A stretch of 64,000 bases of DNA from Ramlibacter monticola (GCF_016722785.1 NZ_JAEQNE010000001.1:930001-994000), one strand, 5' to 3'; counted from the first letter of the stretch, positions 52,377 through 61,382 are shown. Notes: a model not told the origin generated them from the letters alone. Program-made: numbers and translations.

Positions 52377-52850
52377 ATGCGCGCAGAGATCGCGATCCAG
52401 CTCGCCACGCCCGCCGACGCGGTGGACATCGCCTGCCTGTCCCGGGACAGCATCGAGCAGGGCCTGCCCTGGCGCTGGACGCCGGCGCGCGTGCAGCGCT
52501 GCATCCGCGACGGCGCCACCAACGTGGCGGTGGCGCGCCAGCAGGAGGCGTTCTGCGGCTTCGGCATCATGCGCTACGGCGAGGAGGACGCCCATCTCCT
52601 GCTGCTGGCCGTGCACCCGGAGCAGCGCCGACTCGGCATAGGCAGCGCGCTGCTCGCCTGGCTGGAGGAGGTCGCGCGCGCCGCCGGCGTGGCCTGCGTG
52701 CGGCTCGAGGCGCGACAGCAGAACGAGGCCGCGCGCTGCTTCTACAACGAGCACGGCTACCACGAAAGCGCCTTGCGCAATGACAGGTACGCCAGCTCGG
52801 TCCACGGCGTGACGCTGGAGAAGTGGCTGCGCGTGGAGACGCAGGCCTGA
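52377..52850 (+). CDS. GNAT-family N-acetyltransferase
   Basis: This 157-residue acetyltransferase has the acetyl-CoA pyrophosphate loop PEQRRLGIGSALL (about residues 81-93), preceded by LLLLAVHP, then CVRLEARQQNEAARCFYNEHGYHES. The fold is complete. The acceptor is not known; the C-terminus (VHGVTLEKWLRVE) is charged. Start at 52377 behind a GTGAAGG site. It is followed 2 bases later by the gamma-glutamylcyclotransferase-like gene. Confidence 0.9.
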   Translation: MRAEIAIQLATPADAVDIACLSRDSIEQGLPWRWTPARVQRCIRDGATNVAVARQQEAFCGFGIMRYGEEDAHLLLLAVHPEQRRLGIGSALLAWLEEVARAAGVACVRLEARQQNEAARCFYNEHGYHESALRNDRYASSVHGVTLEKWLRVETQA

Positions 52851-52852
52851 AC

Positions 52853-53272
52853 ATGGAACGCGAACACCTGGTCTTCGTCTTCGGCACCCTCAAGGAGGGC
52901 TTCCCCAATTTCGCCACCAACCGCGGCACGCGCGTGCCCGGCGTGTTCCGCACCCGCGAGGCCTATCCGCTTTACCTGGTGGGCGAGCGCCACACGCCCT
53001 GGCTGCTGGACCTGCCCGGCCGGGGGCAGCAGGTGAGCGGCCAGGTGTTCCGTGTCGACGCCGGCACCCTGGCCGCGATGGACCGGCTGGAGCGCATCGC
53101 CGAGCCGGACGGCTACCGTCGCCTGCCGCTGGCGCTGGAAGGCCTGGCGGAGCCGGTGCACGCCTATCTCAAGCCGGCGGAGCAGTTGCGCGCGGGCGAA
53201 GTGCGCCAGGGACCGCTGGCCGAATACGCGGCCGAGCACGCACTGCTCTATCGCCCCCGCGGCGACGTCTGA
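52853..53272 (+). CDS. Gamma-glutamylcyclotransferase-like (AIG2) protein
   Basis: This 139-residue protein has the GGCT/AIG2 fold: the N-terminal VFVFGTLKEGFPN, the YPLYLVGERHTPWLLDLPGRGQ stretch and the catalytic-glutamate region MDRLERIAEPDGYRR. Such enzymes release 5-oxoproline from gamma-glutamyl compounds; the substrate here is unknown. Start at 52853 is chosen over 52823 because it gives the family N-terminus. It is one of a closely packed set of small plus-strand genes (GNAT, GGCT, GFA, VOC). Confidence 0.88.
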   Translation: MEREHLVFVFGTLKEGFPNFATNRGTRVPGVFRTREAYPLYLVGERHTPWLLDLPGRGQQVSGQVFRVDAGTLAAMDRLERIAEPDGYRRLPLALEGLAEPVHAYLKPAEQLRAGEVRQGPLAEYAAEHALLYRPRGDV

Positions 53273-53321
53273 GGTTGCGGCGCCGGCGGGCCGGTGCCAC
53301 ACTCGCCGCGAGCAGTTCGCC

Positions 53322-53840
53322 ATGCAAGACCCCGTGCGCTTTCCCCTCGCAGGCGGCTGCGACTGCCGCCACGTGCGCTACCGCGTGACCACGCGACCGC
53401 TGTTCGTGCACTGTTGCCACTGCCGCTGGTGCCAGCGCGAGAGCGGCGCGTCCTTCGCGCTGAACGCGCTGCTCGAGAGCGACCGCGTCGAGCTGACCGC
53501 GGGCGAGGTGCGCATGGTCGACACGCCCTCGGAAAGCGGCCTGGGCCAGCAGGTCGCGCGCTGCCCGCACTGCCTTGTCGCGCTGTGGAGCCACTACGCC
53601 GGCTCCGGACCGGCGGTCAAGTTCGTGCGCGTCGGCACGCTCGACGAGCCGGACGCGCTGCCGCCGGACATCCACATCTTCACCGCGTCGAAGCAGCCCT
53701 GGGTGGTGCTGCCGGAAGGCACGCCGGCCGTGCCCGCGTACTACGACCGCGATGCGTACTGGCCTGCGGCAAGCCTGGAGCGGCGCCGCGCCATCCTGCC
53801 GCAGATCGAGGCCTGGCAGGCGGCGCGGGGCCAGCGCTGA
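53322..53840 (+). CDS. GFA-family (glutathione-dependent formaldehyde-activating-like) zinc protein
   Basis: This 172-residue protein has two zinc sites in the GFA/CENP-V layout: GGCDCRHVRY, then CCHCRWCQRESGA, and RCPHC later in the chain. These proteins bind glutathione or other thiols; activity is not established for most members. The extended middle TASKQPWVVLPEGTPAVPAYY is typical. It follows the GGCT gene by 49 bases and precedes the VOC gene by 22. Confidence 0.9.
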   Translation: MQDPVRFPLAGGCDCRHVRYRVTTRPLFVHCCHCRWCQRESGASFALNALLESDRVELTAGEVRMVDTPSESGLGQQVARCPHCLVALWSHYAGSGPAVKFVRVGTLDEPDALPPDIHIFTASKQPWVVLPEGTPAVPAYYDRDAYWPAASLERRRAILPQIEAWQAARGQR

Positions 53841-53862
53841 TTCCCTGCGGAGGAACCCGTCC

Positions 53863-54297
53863 ATGCGAGCGCGCATCACCCTCATCACCCTGGGCGTCGA
53901 CGACCTCGAGCGCGCCCTCGCCTTCTACCGCGACGGCCTGGGCTGGCGCACCGAGGGCATCGTCGGCCAGCAGTTCGAGCACGGCGCCGTCGTGTTCTTC
54001 GAACTGGAGGGGGGCCTGCGCCTGGCGCTCTGGCCGCGCGCCAGCCTCGCGCACGACTGCGGCCTGCCGGTCGGGCCGCGCAGCCCCGGCGAGTTCTGCC
54101 TGGCGCACAACGTGGGTTCGCGGCTCGCCGTGGACGAGGCCATGACGCAGGCCGCCCGCGCCGGCGCGACCATCGTCAAGCCGGCCGGCGAAACCTTCTG
54201 GGGCGGCTACGCCGGCTACTTCCAGGACCCGGACCGGCACCTCTGGGAGGTGGCCTGGAACCCGGACCTGCAGCTGCCCGAGGGCGCCGCGCCCTGA
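53863..54297 (+). CDS. VOC-family protein, second
   Basis: This 144-residue single VOC domain starts MRARITLITLGVDDLERALAFYRDGLGW and ends in YAGYFQDPDRHLWEVAWNPD. The Glu in HLWEVAWN is the usual last metal ligand. It is different in sequence from the VOC gene at 49647. Function unknown. It follows the GFA gene closely; the convergent dodecin gene begins 4 bases after its stop. Confidence 0.88.
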   Translation: MRARITLITLGVDDLERALAFYRDGLGWRTEGIVGQQFEHGAVVFFELEGGLRLALWPRASLAHDCGLPVGPRSPGEFCLAHNVGSRLAVDEAMTQAARAGATIVKPAGETFWGGYAGYFQDPDRHLWEVAWNPDLQLPEGAAP

Positions 54298-54300
54298 ACT

Positions 54301-54507
54301 TCACTCCAGCGTGAAGCCGATCTTGACGGTGACCTGCCAGTGGGCCACCTTGCCGTCGCTCACGTGGCCGCGCGTTTCCTCCACCGTGAACCACTGGATG
54401 TTGCGCACGGTTTCGCTGGCCTTGGCGATCGCGCCGTTCACCGCGTCCTCGATGCCGACGGTGGAGGAACCGGTGATCTCGATGCTCTTGTAGACGTGAT
54501 TGGACAT
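54301..54507 (-). CDS. Dodecin (flavin-binding small protein)
   Basis: This 68-residue protein is the dodecin fold, a hollow dodecamer that stores and buffers FMN/FAD. Family marks are [29 protein letters not shown], then [14 protein letters not shown] (the flavin-stacking Trp) and a [12 protein letters not shown] end. The start at 54507 is behind CACGGAGGCGCGC. It is divergent from the ThDP enzyme gene; between them 54508-54669 hold both upstream regions. Confidence 0.94.
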   Translation of the reverse strand: MSNHVYKSIEITGSSTVGIEDAVNGAIAKASETVRNIQWFTVEETRGHVSDGKVAHWQVTVKIGFTLE

Positions 54508-54669
54508 GCGCGCCTCCGTGGGGGTGCGGCGCATCTTGCCATCGCGCGGCGCGGGCCGCACCGCCGCACGGCGTGAACGGGGTTTCCCCCACTCGAAGGG
54601 CCCGCCGGCGCCGCCTATTCTTCGCACTTTCGACCTCTCGGTGCATGCAGGCGGCGAAGAAGCAGGACC

Positions 54670-56397
54670 ATGAACCCGGAAGCACGCACGACGGCAGCCC
54701 ACCATTTCCTCGCCGGGCTCGCGGAAGCAGGCCTCGAGTACCTCTTCTGCAACCTGGGCACCGATCACGTCTCGCTGATCGAGGCCATGGCGCAGTTCGC
54801 ACGCGAGGGCCGGCGGCACCCCGAGGTGGTGCTGTGCCCGCACGAGAACGTCGCGATCCACATGGCGGGCGGCTATGCCGCCGTCACCGGCCGCGGCCAG
54901 GGCGTGCTGGTCCACGTCGACGCCGGCACGGCCAATGCCGCCATGGGCATGCACAACCTGTTCCGCTCCCGCTGGCCGGTGCTGCTGATGGCGGGCCGCT
55001 CGCCCTTCACGCTGCGCGGCGAACTCACGGGCTCGCGCGACAACTACGTGCACTTCGTGCAGGACCCGTTCGACATCGCCAGCCTGGTGCGCCCGTACGT
55101 CAAGTGGGAATACACGCTGGCGAGCGGCGTGGTGGCCAAGGAGGTGCTGCGCCGCGCCCACACGGTGATGCACAGCGACCCGCCCGGGCCCGTGTTCCTG
55201 ACGCTGCCGCGCGAAACGCTGGCCGAGGCCTGCGACGCGGAGGTGGCGAGCTTCCCGGCCGAACGCTTCGGGCCGGTCCGCGCCGGCGGCATCCCCGCCG
55301 GGGCCGCGCGCGAGATCGCGCGGGCCCTGGTGCAGGCGCGCAAGCCCATCGTGGTCACCTCGTATCTGGGCCGCCGTCCGGAGGCCGTGGCGGCGCTGGA
55401 GGCGCTGGCCGCCGAGTGCGGCATCCGCGTCCACGAATTCATGCCCACGGCCCTGAGCGTGTCGCGCGACGCGCCCTGCTTCGGCGGCTTCGACCCCGCC
55501 CAGGGCCTCGCCGGCGCCGACCTGTGCCTGCTGCTGGACGTGGACGTGCCCTGGCTGCCGAAGTTCACCGGGCCGGATGCCGGCACGCGCTTCCTCCACA
55601 TCGACATCGACCCGCTGAAGCAGGACTTCCCCATGTGGGGCTTCGCCACCGACCTGCGGCTGCAGGCCGATTGCGCCGCCGCGCTGGCGGACATCCTGCA
55701 GGCGGTGCGCACGCTGGCCGATGACGACTTCCGCGCCCGCGTGGCGCAGCGCACGGCCGGCTGGTCGCGCGAGCGCGACGAGCGCCTGCGCGCCGTGGCG
55801 GTGGCCGGGGCGGCCCCGGGCGCCCGCGGCGCCATCGCGCCGGCCTTCGTGTGCGCGACGCTGAACCGCGCGCTGTCGCAGGACGACCTCGTGGTCAACG
55901 AGGCGATCCGCAACTCGCCCGCGGTGCTGGCCCAGATCCACCGCACGCGCGCCGGCACCCTGCTCGGTTGCTCCGGCGGCGGGCTCGGCTACAGCGGCGG
56001 CATGGCCCTGGGCGCGAAGCTCGCCCGCCCCGCGCAGCGCGTGGTGCAGGTCTGCGGCGACGGCGGCTTCCATTTCTCGACGCCGACCTCGGTCTATGCC
56101 GTGGCCCAGCGCGCGAAGCTGCCGATCCTGACCGTCGTCCTGGACAACGGCGGCTGGCAGGCCGTGAAGGAGGCCGTGCTGCGCGTCTACCCGGAGGGCG
56201 AAGCGGCCCGGGCGAACCAGTTCCACGCGCGGCTCGACGGCGAGGTGCGCCGCTTCGACCGCGTGGCCGAAGCTTTCGGCGCGCACGGCGAGTACGTCGA
56301 CGCGCCGGAAGATCTCGAACAGGCCCTGCAGCGCAGCCTGCAGGCGGTGGACGGCGGACGCGCCGCCGTCCTGCACGTGAAGGTGGGAGGGACCTGA
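54670..56397 (+). CDS. ThDP-dependent enzyme of the acetolactate synthase superfamily
   Basis: This 575-residue enzyme has the three domains of ThDP decarboxylases/synthases: an N-terminal Pyr domain with E58-type motif [13 protein letters not shown], a central domain (about residues 200-330), and a C-terminal PP domain with the cofactor motif [16 protein letters not shown]...VLDNGG. It is not a standard IlvB: it lacks a small-subunit gene and sits with a ketopantoate-reductase-like gene and a Bug gene. The reaction could be carboligation or decarboxylation of a 2-oxo acid. Start at 54670 follows AGCAGGACC. Confidence 0.9.
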   Translation: MNPEARTTAAHHFLAGLAEAGLEYLFCNLGTDHVSLIEAMAQFAREGRRHPEVVLCPHENVAIHMAGGYAAVTGRGQGVLVHVDAGTANAAMGMHNLFRSRWPVLLMAGRSPFTLRGELTGSRDNYVHFVQDPFDIASLVRPYVKWEYTLASGVVAKEVLRRAHTVMHSDPPGPVFLTLPRETLAEACDAEVASFPAERFGPVRAGGIPAGAAREIARALVQARKPIVVTSYLGRRPEAVAALEALAAECGIRVHEFMPTALSVSRDAPCFGGFDPAQGLAGADLCLLLDVDVPWLPKFTGPDAGTRFLHIDIDPLKQDFPMWGFATDLRLQADCAAALADILQAVRTLADDDFRARVAQRTAGWSRERDERLRAVAVAGAAPGARGAIAPAFVCATLNRALSQDDLVVNEAIRNSPAVLAQIHRTRAGTLLGCSGGGLGYSGGMALGAKLARPAQRVVQVCGDGGFHFSTPTSVYAVAQRAKLPILTVVLDNGGWQAVKEAVLRVYPEGEAARANQFHARLDGEVRRFDRVAEAFGAHGEYVDAPEDLEQALQRSLQAVDGGRAAVLHVKVGGT

Positions 56398-56399
56398 CG

Positions 56400-57350
56400 A
56401 TGAAGAAGATTCTGGTGGTGGGCGTGGGCGCGATCGGCGGCATCGTCGCGGCGAAGCTTGCCGCGAACGCCTATGTCGTCGGGCTGGACAGCAACACCGC
56501 CCATGCGCGGCACATCAGCGAGCACGGCCTCGAGATCGAAGGCGCGACCCGCCTGCGCGCACACTTCCCGTGCGTGAGCGAGGCCGTCGAGCTGGTCGAC
56601 GAGCCCTTCGACGCGGTCGTGTTCCTGGTCAAGTCCAGTGCGACGGCGCAGGTGCTGGGCACCCTGGGGCGGCAGCTCGCGCACAAGCCGCTGCTGGTCA
56701 CGCTGCAGAACGGCATGGGCAACGTCGAACAGCTGCTGGCCACCGGTGCGCCCGTCGCGCACGGGGCGACCATGAACGCCGGCCGCTACGTCGCGCCGGG
56801 GCGGATCGAACACCTGGTCCGCGGCACCACCTGGATGGGCCCGGTGCAGGGCAGGCTGGAAGACATGCAGTGGTTCGGCGACCTCCTCAGCGGCAGCGGG
56901 CTGCCGTGCGAGGTCATTGCGGACGTCATGGATGCCGTGTGGTCCAAGTTCGTCTTCAACTGCGTCATGAACCCGGTGGGCGCGCTGGTGGGCGGCCAGA
57001 ATGCGGCGCGCTACCAGGTGTCCGAGGTCTGCGACCTGATCGACGCGCTGGCCGGGGAATGCCAGCAGGTCGTGCGGGCGCTGGGCGGCAACTTCGCGTT
57101 CGAGCCCATGGCCTTCGTGCACAAGGTGCGCGCCGGCGCCGTGCCGATGACGCGCCACGCGGGCTCAATGGCGCTGGACATCGCCCGCGGCGCCGACACG
57201 GAGATCGACGCGCTCACGGGCTGGGTGGTCGCGCAGGCGGAGCGCCTCGGCATCCCCGTGCCGGCCTGCCGCACCGTCACGGCCCTGGTGAAAGGCCTGG
57301 AGTACACGGCGCGCGGGAGGGCCCCCGCCGCCAGGGAGAACTCCGAATGA
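56400..57350 (+). CDS. Ketopantoate reductase (PanE/ApbA)-like oxidoreductase
   Basis: This 316-residue NAD(P)-dependent reductase has the Rossmann motif GVGAIGG (residues 8-14), [20 protein letters not shown] and the catalytic-lysine region [18 protein letters not shown]. It has the length and layout of 2-dehydropantoate 2-reductase, but the context (ThDP enzyme, Bug protein) suggests another 2-oxo acid. It starts 3 bases after the ThDP gene stop and its stop overlaps the Bug start by 4 bases (ATGA), so the three genes are a tight operon. Confidence 0.9.
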   Translation: MKKILVVGVGAIGGIVAAKLAANAYVVGLDSNTAHARHISEHGLEIEGATRLRAHFPCVSEAVELVDEPFDAVVFLVKSSATAQVLGTLGRQLAHKPLLVTLQNGMGNVEQLLATGAPVAHGATMNAGRYVAPGRIEHLVRGTTWMGPVQGRLEDMQWFGDLLSGSGLPCEVIADVMDAVWSKFVFNCVMNPVGALVGGQNAARYQVSEVCDLIDALAGECQQVVRALGGNFAFEPMAFVHKVRAGAVPMTRHAGSMALDIARGADTEIDALTGWVVAQAERLGIPVPACRTVTALVKGLEYTARGRAPAARENSE

Positions 57351-58324
57351 AGCGCAACGCCCTGCTCCACGCGGCCGCCGCCGCGATGCTCGCGGTTTCC
57401 GTGCTCCCGGTGTTCGCGCAGCAGGGGGCCGCCAACTACCCGTCGAAGCCGATCCGCATCATCGTGGGGTATGCACCGGGCGGGGCCAACGACATCCTGG
57501 CCCGCCTGCTGGCGCAGAAGATGCAGGAAGGCCTGGGGCGGGAAGTGGTGGTGGAGAACAAACCCAGCACGGCGGCCATCGTCGGCAGCGTGACCGTGGC
57601 GACGGCGCCGCCCGACGGCTATACGCTGCTGATGGGCGCGAGCGGGCCCATCGTGTTCAACCCGGCCCTCTACGAGAAGCTGCCCTACTCGCCGACGAAG
57701 GACCTGGTGCCGGTCTCCCTGGTCGGCACCTTCCCGCTGGTGCTCTCGGTGGCGGCCGGCGCGCCCTTCCACAACGTGGCCGACCTGACGGCGTACACCA
57801 GGGCCAATCCGGAGAAGTCGAACTATGGTTCCAGCGCGGCCTCGTTCCGGCTGGCCACCGAGCTGCTGAAAAGCAGGACCGGCATCCGCGCCGAGCACAT
57901 TCCTTACAAGGGCAGCATGGAATCCGTCAACGGAGTCGCCTCCGGCCAGCTCACGATGACATTGGTCGACTCCGGGCCGGCCATGGGCCCGATCAAGGGC
58001 GGCCTGCTGAAGGGCCTGGCGGTCACCTCGCCGCAGCGCATCCCTGCCCTGCCCGACGTGCCGACCATGGCCGAACAGGGGGTGGACCTCACCATCCAGT
58101 TCTGGAGCGGGCTGCTGGCGCCGGCCGGCACGCCCAAGGCGGTCATCGACAAGCTCGCGGCGGAAGTGCAGCGCATCGTGAAGCTGCCGGACGTGCGCGC
58201 CCGCATGGCGGCGCTGGCGATCGACCCGGCCGGCAGCACGCCGGAGGAATTCGCCCGCGTGATCGCGAGCGAGATTCCACTGTGGGCGGGGGTCGCCAAA
58301 GCCAACAACATCCGCGCCGACTAG
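57347..58324 (+). CDS. Bug/TctC-family periplasmic solute-binding protein
   Basis: This 325-residue protein has a signal (about residues 1-24, ending VFAQQ), then RIIVGYAPGGANDILARLLAQ, VENKPSTAAIVGSVTVA, HIPYKGSMESVNGVASG and a C-terminal FWSGLLAPAGTPKAV. It is the third gene of a tight operon with a ThDP enzyme and a ketopantoate-reductase-like protein, so it probably supplies or senses their substrate, a carboxylate. No TctA or TctB gene is near. Confidence 0.92.
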   Translation: MKRNALLHAAAAAMLAVSVLPVFAQQGAANYPSKPIRIIVGYAPGGANDILARLLAQKMQEGLGREVVVENKPSTAAIVGSVTVATAPPDGYTLLMGASGPIVFNPALYEKLPYSPTKDLVPVSLVGTFPLVLSVAAGAPFHNVADLTAYTRANPEKSNYGSSAASFRLATELLKSRTGIRAEHIPYKGSMESVNGVASGQLTMTLVDSGPAMGPIKGGLLKGLAVTSPQRIPALPDVPTMAEQGVDLTIQFWSGLLAPAGTPKAVIDKLAAEVQRIVKLPDVRARMAALAIDPAGSTPEEFARVIASEIPLWAGVAKANNIRAD

Positions 58325-58631
58325 CCTCGGTCGCGGGCGGCCGCAGGGCGGCGCTCCCGCGCTCCCTCCCCACGACAGCCATCGCTGGCGGGCTCGCCCG
58401 TGCGACCCGACGCGGCGCGTTACACGACGATTGACTTCGGCGCAAGGCCGAATACGGCGTCTGAAACGAGTTTTAACACTCCTGGACGGACGTAACGAAA
58501 TCGGCACCTAGGTGCCAAAAAAATCGCGCAGGGAGTCCCGTGCGAGGGTCACCTCCGGCAGTCGCGCCATGCGCTGCCGATTTCTACTATCGGCGGCATG
58601 GTTTGACGCATTCCGAAGACGAGGAGGAGAT
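58325..58631 (+). promoter_or_regulatory. 307-base gap with a 14-bp perfect palindrome
   Basis: No gene is seen. A perfect palindrome GGCACCTAGGTGCC (58503-58516), followed at once by seven As, lies about 115 bases before the next start. A -10-like TACTAT stands near 58586 and GAGGAGGAG precedes the next ATG. The palindrome could be a regulator site for the exported-protein gene downstream, or part of a terminator on the minus strand, where it would be preceded by Ts. Confidence 0.4.
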
Positions 58632-59384
58632 ATGCGCAACATGTTCACCGCCGCCGCCCTGGCCTGCCTCATGGTCGCCGCGCCGGCCATGGCCCGCGAG
58701 CCTGCCAAGGGCGAGTCCGTCACCTCCACCGTGGAGGTCGGCAAGCTGCGCGTCGCGCTGCCGCCGGGCAAGTGGAACGTCGTGGCGGAGCAGACCGGCA
58801 ATGCCAGCAGTGCCGACGGCATTCCCACCGGCGGCACGTACAAGAGCTACTTCCTCGTGCAGTACGACGAGGCCAAGCGCTTCGTCGGCTCCTTCCACAT
58901 CCGGGCGACCACCGAGCCCGGCAATCCCATCGAATGGCGGGACAAGACCTGCGGGCGCGAGGACACCCTCTACCGCGCCGTGCTCGGCGGACCGGCGCAT
59001 GCGCAGGACTGCGTGCTCATGAACCACCTCGTGCGCTACTTCCAGGCCCAGCCGCGCGACCATGCCGAGCGCGAAGTCTGGAAATGGATCCAGGCCCAGG
59101 AGGTGCAGATGCCCAAGACCGTGCTGCAGGTGCAGGAGCGCTTCTTCAAGGGCTCCGAATACCTGTGGGTGGACTACACGGTGAACCCCGAGCTGGTCGA
59201 CTTCGTGCCTTCCACCGTCACGGACTGGCGCGGCAGCGAGTGGCACCCGGACTTCGTCAAGACCGATCCGGAGCGCCAGGAGTACATCGAGCACGTGAAG
59301 AAGTGGGCGTTCTCCAATGCGAAGGTCCACCAGGCCGCCTTGGACCAGGGCCGGACCGGCGAAATAGCTCCCTATCCGCGCTAG
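58632..59384 (+). CDS. Exported protein of unknown function
   Basis: This 250-residue protein has a signal peptide (about residues 1-22, ending AMAR) and a single globular domain. Marks are VEVGKLRVALPPGKWNVV, GTYKSYFLVQYDEAKRFVGSFHIRATTE, a Cys pair in WRDKTCGREDT and HAQDCVLMNHLVRYFQAQ (possible disulfide), and WVDYTVNPELVDF. It looks like a compact periplasmic protein with strand-rich fold. The start at 58632 has a GAGGAGGAG site. No family is recognised. Confidence 0.7.
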   Translation: MRNMFTAAALACLMVAAPAMAREPAKGESVTSTVEVGKLRVALPPGKWNVVAEQTGNASSADGIPTGGTYKSYFLVQYDEAKRFVGSFHIRATTEPGNPIEWRDKTCGREDTLYRAVLGGPAHAQDCVLMNHLVRYFQAQPRDHAEREVWKWIQAQEVQMPKTVLQVQERFFKGSEYLWVDYTVNPELVDFVPSTVTDWRGSEWHPDFVKTDPERQEYIEHVKKWAFSNAKVHQAALDQGRTGEIAPYPR

Positions 59385-59425
59385 GGTTTGCTACTCTTGC
59401 GCCGGGAAGCGACGCGAGACGAACG

Positions 59426-59824
59426 ATGGCCCTGCCCCATGCGAAACACCTGGACGTGATCAACGTGGCGCCGCTGGGCGACCAGCTGCCCGGCACGGTG
59501 AGCACGAGCCTGATCAAGACCGACCGCATCCAGCTGCTGCACATGGTGCTGGCGCCGCACCAGGACCAGCCGATGCACCACGTCGCCGACGAATGCACCA
59601 TCCATTGCCTCGAAGGGCTGGTGGACGTGGTGATGGGCGCCGGGGTGCGGCAGCTGCGGCCCGGCAACGTGATCGTGCTGCCGGGGGGCGAACAGCATGC
59701 GCTGAAGGCCCGCGCGGAGTCGGCCGTGCTGGTGACGCTGCTGCTCAATGGCGGCGATGCCGGCAACCAGGGCGGCGGCGGGCACCGGCGCGACCCGGAC
59801 AAGAATTCGCCGACGATGCCGTAA
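59426..59824 (+). CDS. Small cupin-fold protein
   Basis: This 132-residue protein is a single-domain cupin: LLHMVLAPHQDQPMHHVADECTIHCLEG (motif 1, with His and Glu), VVMGAGVRQLRPGNVIVLPGGEQHALKA (motif 2, with His). It is probably metal binding; no reaction is shown. The start is ATG at 59426, 42 bases after the exported-protein gene. It ends in a Gly/Asp-rich tail (GGDAGNQGGGG). Confidence 0.85.
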   Translation: MALPHAKHLDVINVAPLGDQLPGTVSTSLIKTDRIQLLHMVLAPHQDQPMHHVADECTIHCLEGLVDVVMGAGVRQLRPGNVIVLPGGEQHALKARAESAVLVTLLLNGGDAGNQGGGGHRRDPDKNSPTMP

Positions 59825-59967
59825 GTTCTACGGCACCTGCGGCCTGTCGCGGCAGTCGCAGGAATCGGGCACGGTGCTCGACCCCGCCGGCCGCCACCCC
59901 AACCTGGATTCGCAGGTGGTGGAAACGCTGCTGGCCATCCCCCTCCGAGGCGCCGCAGAATCCCCGG
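59825..59967 (+). other. Protein-like stretch without a start, possible gene remnant
   Basis: Between the cupin stop and the next gene, one frame reads KFYGTCGLSRQSQESG and then TVLDPAGRHPNLDSQVV without stops for about 45 codons. It continues in frame with an upstream frame that overlaps the cupin, but has no start of its own. It could be the 3' remnant of a lost gene, a leader, or chance in GC-rich DNA. No family is recognised. Confidence 0.3.
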
Positions 59968-60003
59968 ATGATCCGCATAATCCGCATGATCCGCATGATC
60001 CGT
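59968..60003 (+). repeat. Tandem 9-bp repeat at the start of the Bug gene
   Basis: Four copies of a 9-base unit ATGATCCGC (with single changes ATAATCCGC and ATGATCCGT) encode MIR-IIR-MIR-MIR. Three of the four ATGs (59968, 59986 and 59995) are in frame and could all start translation. Slippage here would change the number of start sites and the charge of the signal peptide. Confidence 0.8.
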
Positions 60004-60954
60004 ATCGCGCTGCTGGCCGTGCTCGCCGTCTCCGTCGTCCCGCTGGCCGCGCTGGCGGCCGATTGGCCCCGCGGCCCGCTGACCATCGTGGTGCCGCTGG
60101 CGGCCGGCGACGGCGGCGACACGACGGCGCGTGCGATGGCCGACCTGCTGGCGAAGGAGCTCGACACGGCGGTGGTCGTCAGCAACAAGCCCGGCGCGGG
60201 CGGCGCCGTGGGCGTGCAGCAGGTGATCGCGGCCCGCAAGGACGGCTACACGCTGCTGTTCACGCAGAACAGTCCGCTGACGATCCGCCGCGTGCTGGAG
60301 CCCGCCGCCGCCAGCTACGACCCGCTGCGCGAACTCGCGCCGCTGGCGATCACCACGCGCACGCCCTCGGTGCTGGTCGTGCGCAAGGAGGCGCCCTTCG
60401 ATACCTTCCAGGAGCTGGTGGCCTACGCCAGGAAGAACCCGGGCAAGCTTCGCATCGGCAACGCGGGCCCCGGCTCGGCCGGCGACCTGAGCGTGCAGGT
60501 GATCAACGCGGTCGCCGAGACCGACCTGCTGTCCGTCCCGTACAAGGGCGCCGCGCCCGCGGTGACCGACGTGCTGGGCGGCCAGGTCGAAGGCGTGATC
60601 CTGGCCCTGGGCGCCGTGGCCTCGCACATGAAGAGCGGCGCGCTGAAGGCAGTGGCGATCTCCAGCCCCTTCCCCGACCTGCCCCACGTGCCCACCCTTT
60701 CGAAACTCGGTTACCGGCAGGACATTCTCGGTGTGTGGTTCGCGTGGATGTTGCCGGCCGGCACGCCCGCGGAGGTGGCCCAGGTGCTCCTGCCCGCGCT
60801 GCAGCGGGCCGCCCGCAATCCCGCCGTCGCGGCCCGCCTGCTACCCTTGGGCATCGTGCAGGACTGGGAGCCGGCCACCCGCGTCGTTTCCGAGATCCGG
60901 CGCGAGTACGAGACGGTGGCGGACGTGACCAGCAGGCTGCCGCCGAAAAGATAG
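59968..60954 (+). CDS. Bug/TctC-family periplasmic solute-binding protein, divergent
   Basis: This 328-residue protein has an unusual repeated N-terminus (MIRIIRMIRMIR), followed by a normal signal (to about residue 31, ending ALAAD). The Bug fold follows with LTIVVPLAAGDGGDTTARAM, VSNKPGAGGAVGVQQV, SVPYKGAAPAVTDVLGG and FAWMLPAGTPAEVAQV. The start could be 59968, 59986 or 59995. The substrate is unknown. Its stop overlaps the DUF1810 start by one base. Confidence 0.88.
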   Translation: MIRIIRMIRMIRIALLAVLAVSVVPLAALAADWPRGPLTIVVPLAAGDGGDTTARAMADLLAKELDTAVVVSNKPGAGGAVGVQQVIAARKDGYTLLFTQNSPLTIRRVLEPAAASYDPLRELAPLAITTRTPSVLVVRKEAPFDTFQELVAYARKNPGKLRIGNAGPGSAGDLSVQVINAVAETDLLSVPYKGAAPAVTDVLGGQVEGVILALGAVASHMKSGALKAVAISSPFPDLPHVPTLSKLGYRQDILGVWFAWMLPAGTPAEVAQVLLPALQRAARNPAVAARLLPLGIVQDWEPATRVVSEIRREYETVADVTSRLPPKR

Positions 60955-61376
60955 TGGACGATCCGCACGACCTCGAACGCTTCGTCGCCGCCCAGGCGCC
61001 GGTGATCGATGCCGTGCGCGACGAACTGCGCGCCGGGCGCAAGCGCAGCCACTGGATGTGGTTCGTGTTCCCGCAGCTCAAGGGGCTGGGCGCCAGCAGC
61101 ATGGCGCAGCGCTACGGCATCGCCTCGCTCGACGAAGCCCGGGCCTATCTTGCCCATGCCGTGCTGGGGCCGAGGCTGCGCGAGTGCTGCGCCCTGATGC
61201 TGGCCGTGCCCGCCAAGGACGCGCACGAGATCCTGGGCTCCCCGGACGACCTGAAATTCCGGTCCTGCCTCACGCTGTTCTCGCTCGCTGCGCCGCAGGA
61301 GGCCGTGTTCCGGCAGGCGCTGCAGCGGTTCTACGAAGGCGAGCCGGATCCGCGCACCGTGGCGCTCTGCGGGTGA
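60954..61376 (+). CDS. DUF1810 family protein
   Basis: This 140-residue helical protein matches DUF1810 (NDPHDLERFV-like N-terminus, HWMWFVFPQLKGLG, MAQRYGIASLDEARAYLAHAVLGPRLREC, DDLKFRSCLTLFSLAAP, RFYEGEPDPRT). Function is unknown; the fold is compact and the family is widespread. The start is GTG at 60954, overlapping the stop of the Bug gene by one base. It lies next to a minus-strand SemiSWEET gene. Confidence 0.9.
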   Translation: MDDPHDLERFVAAQAPVIDAVRDELRAGRKRSHWMWFVFPQLKGLGASSMAQRYGIASLDEARAYLAHAVLGPRLRECCALMLAVPAKDAHEILGSPDDLKFRSCLTLFSLAAPQEAVFRQALQRFYEGEPDPRTVALCG

Positions 61377-61382
61377 ACGTAT

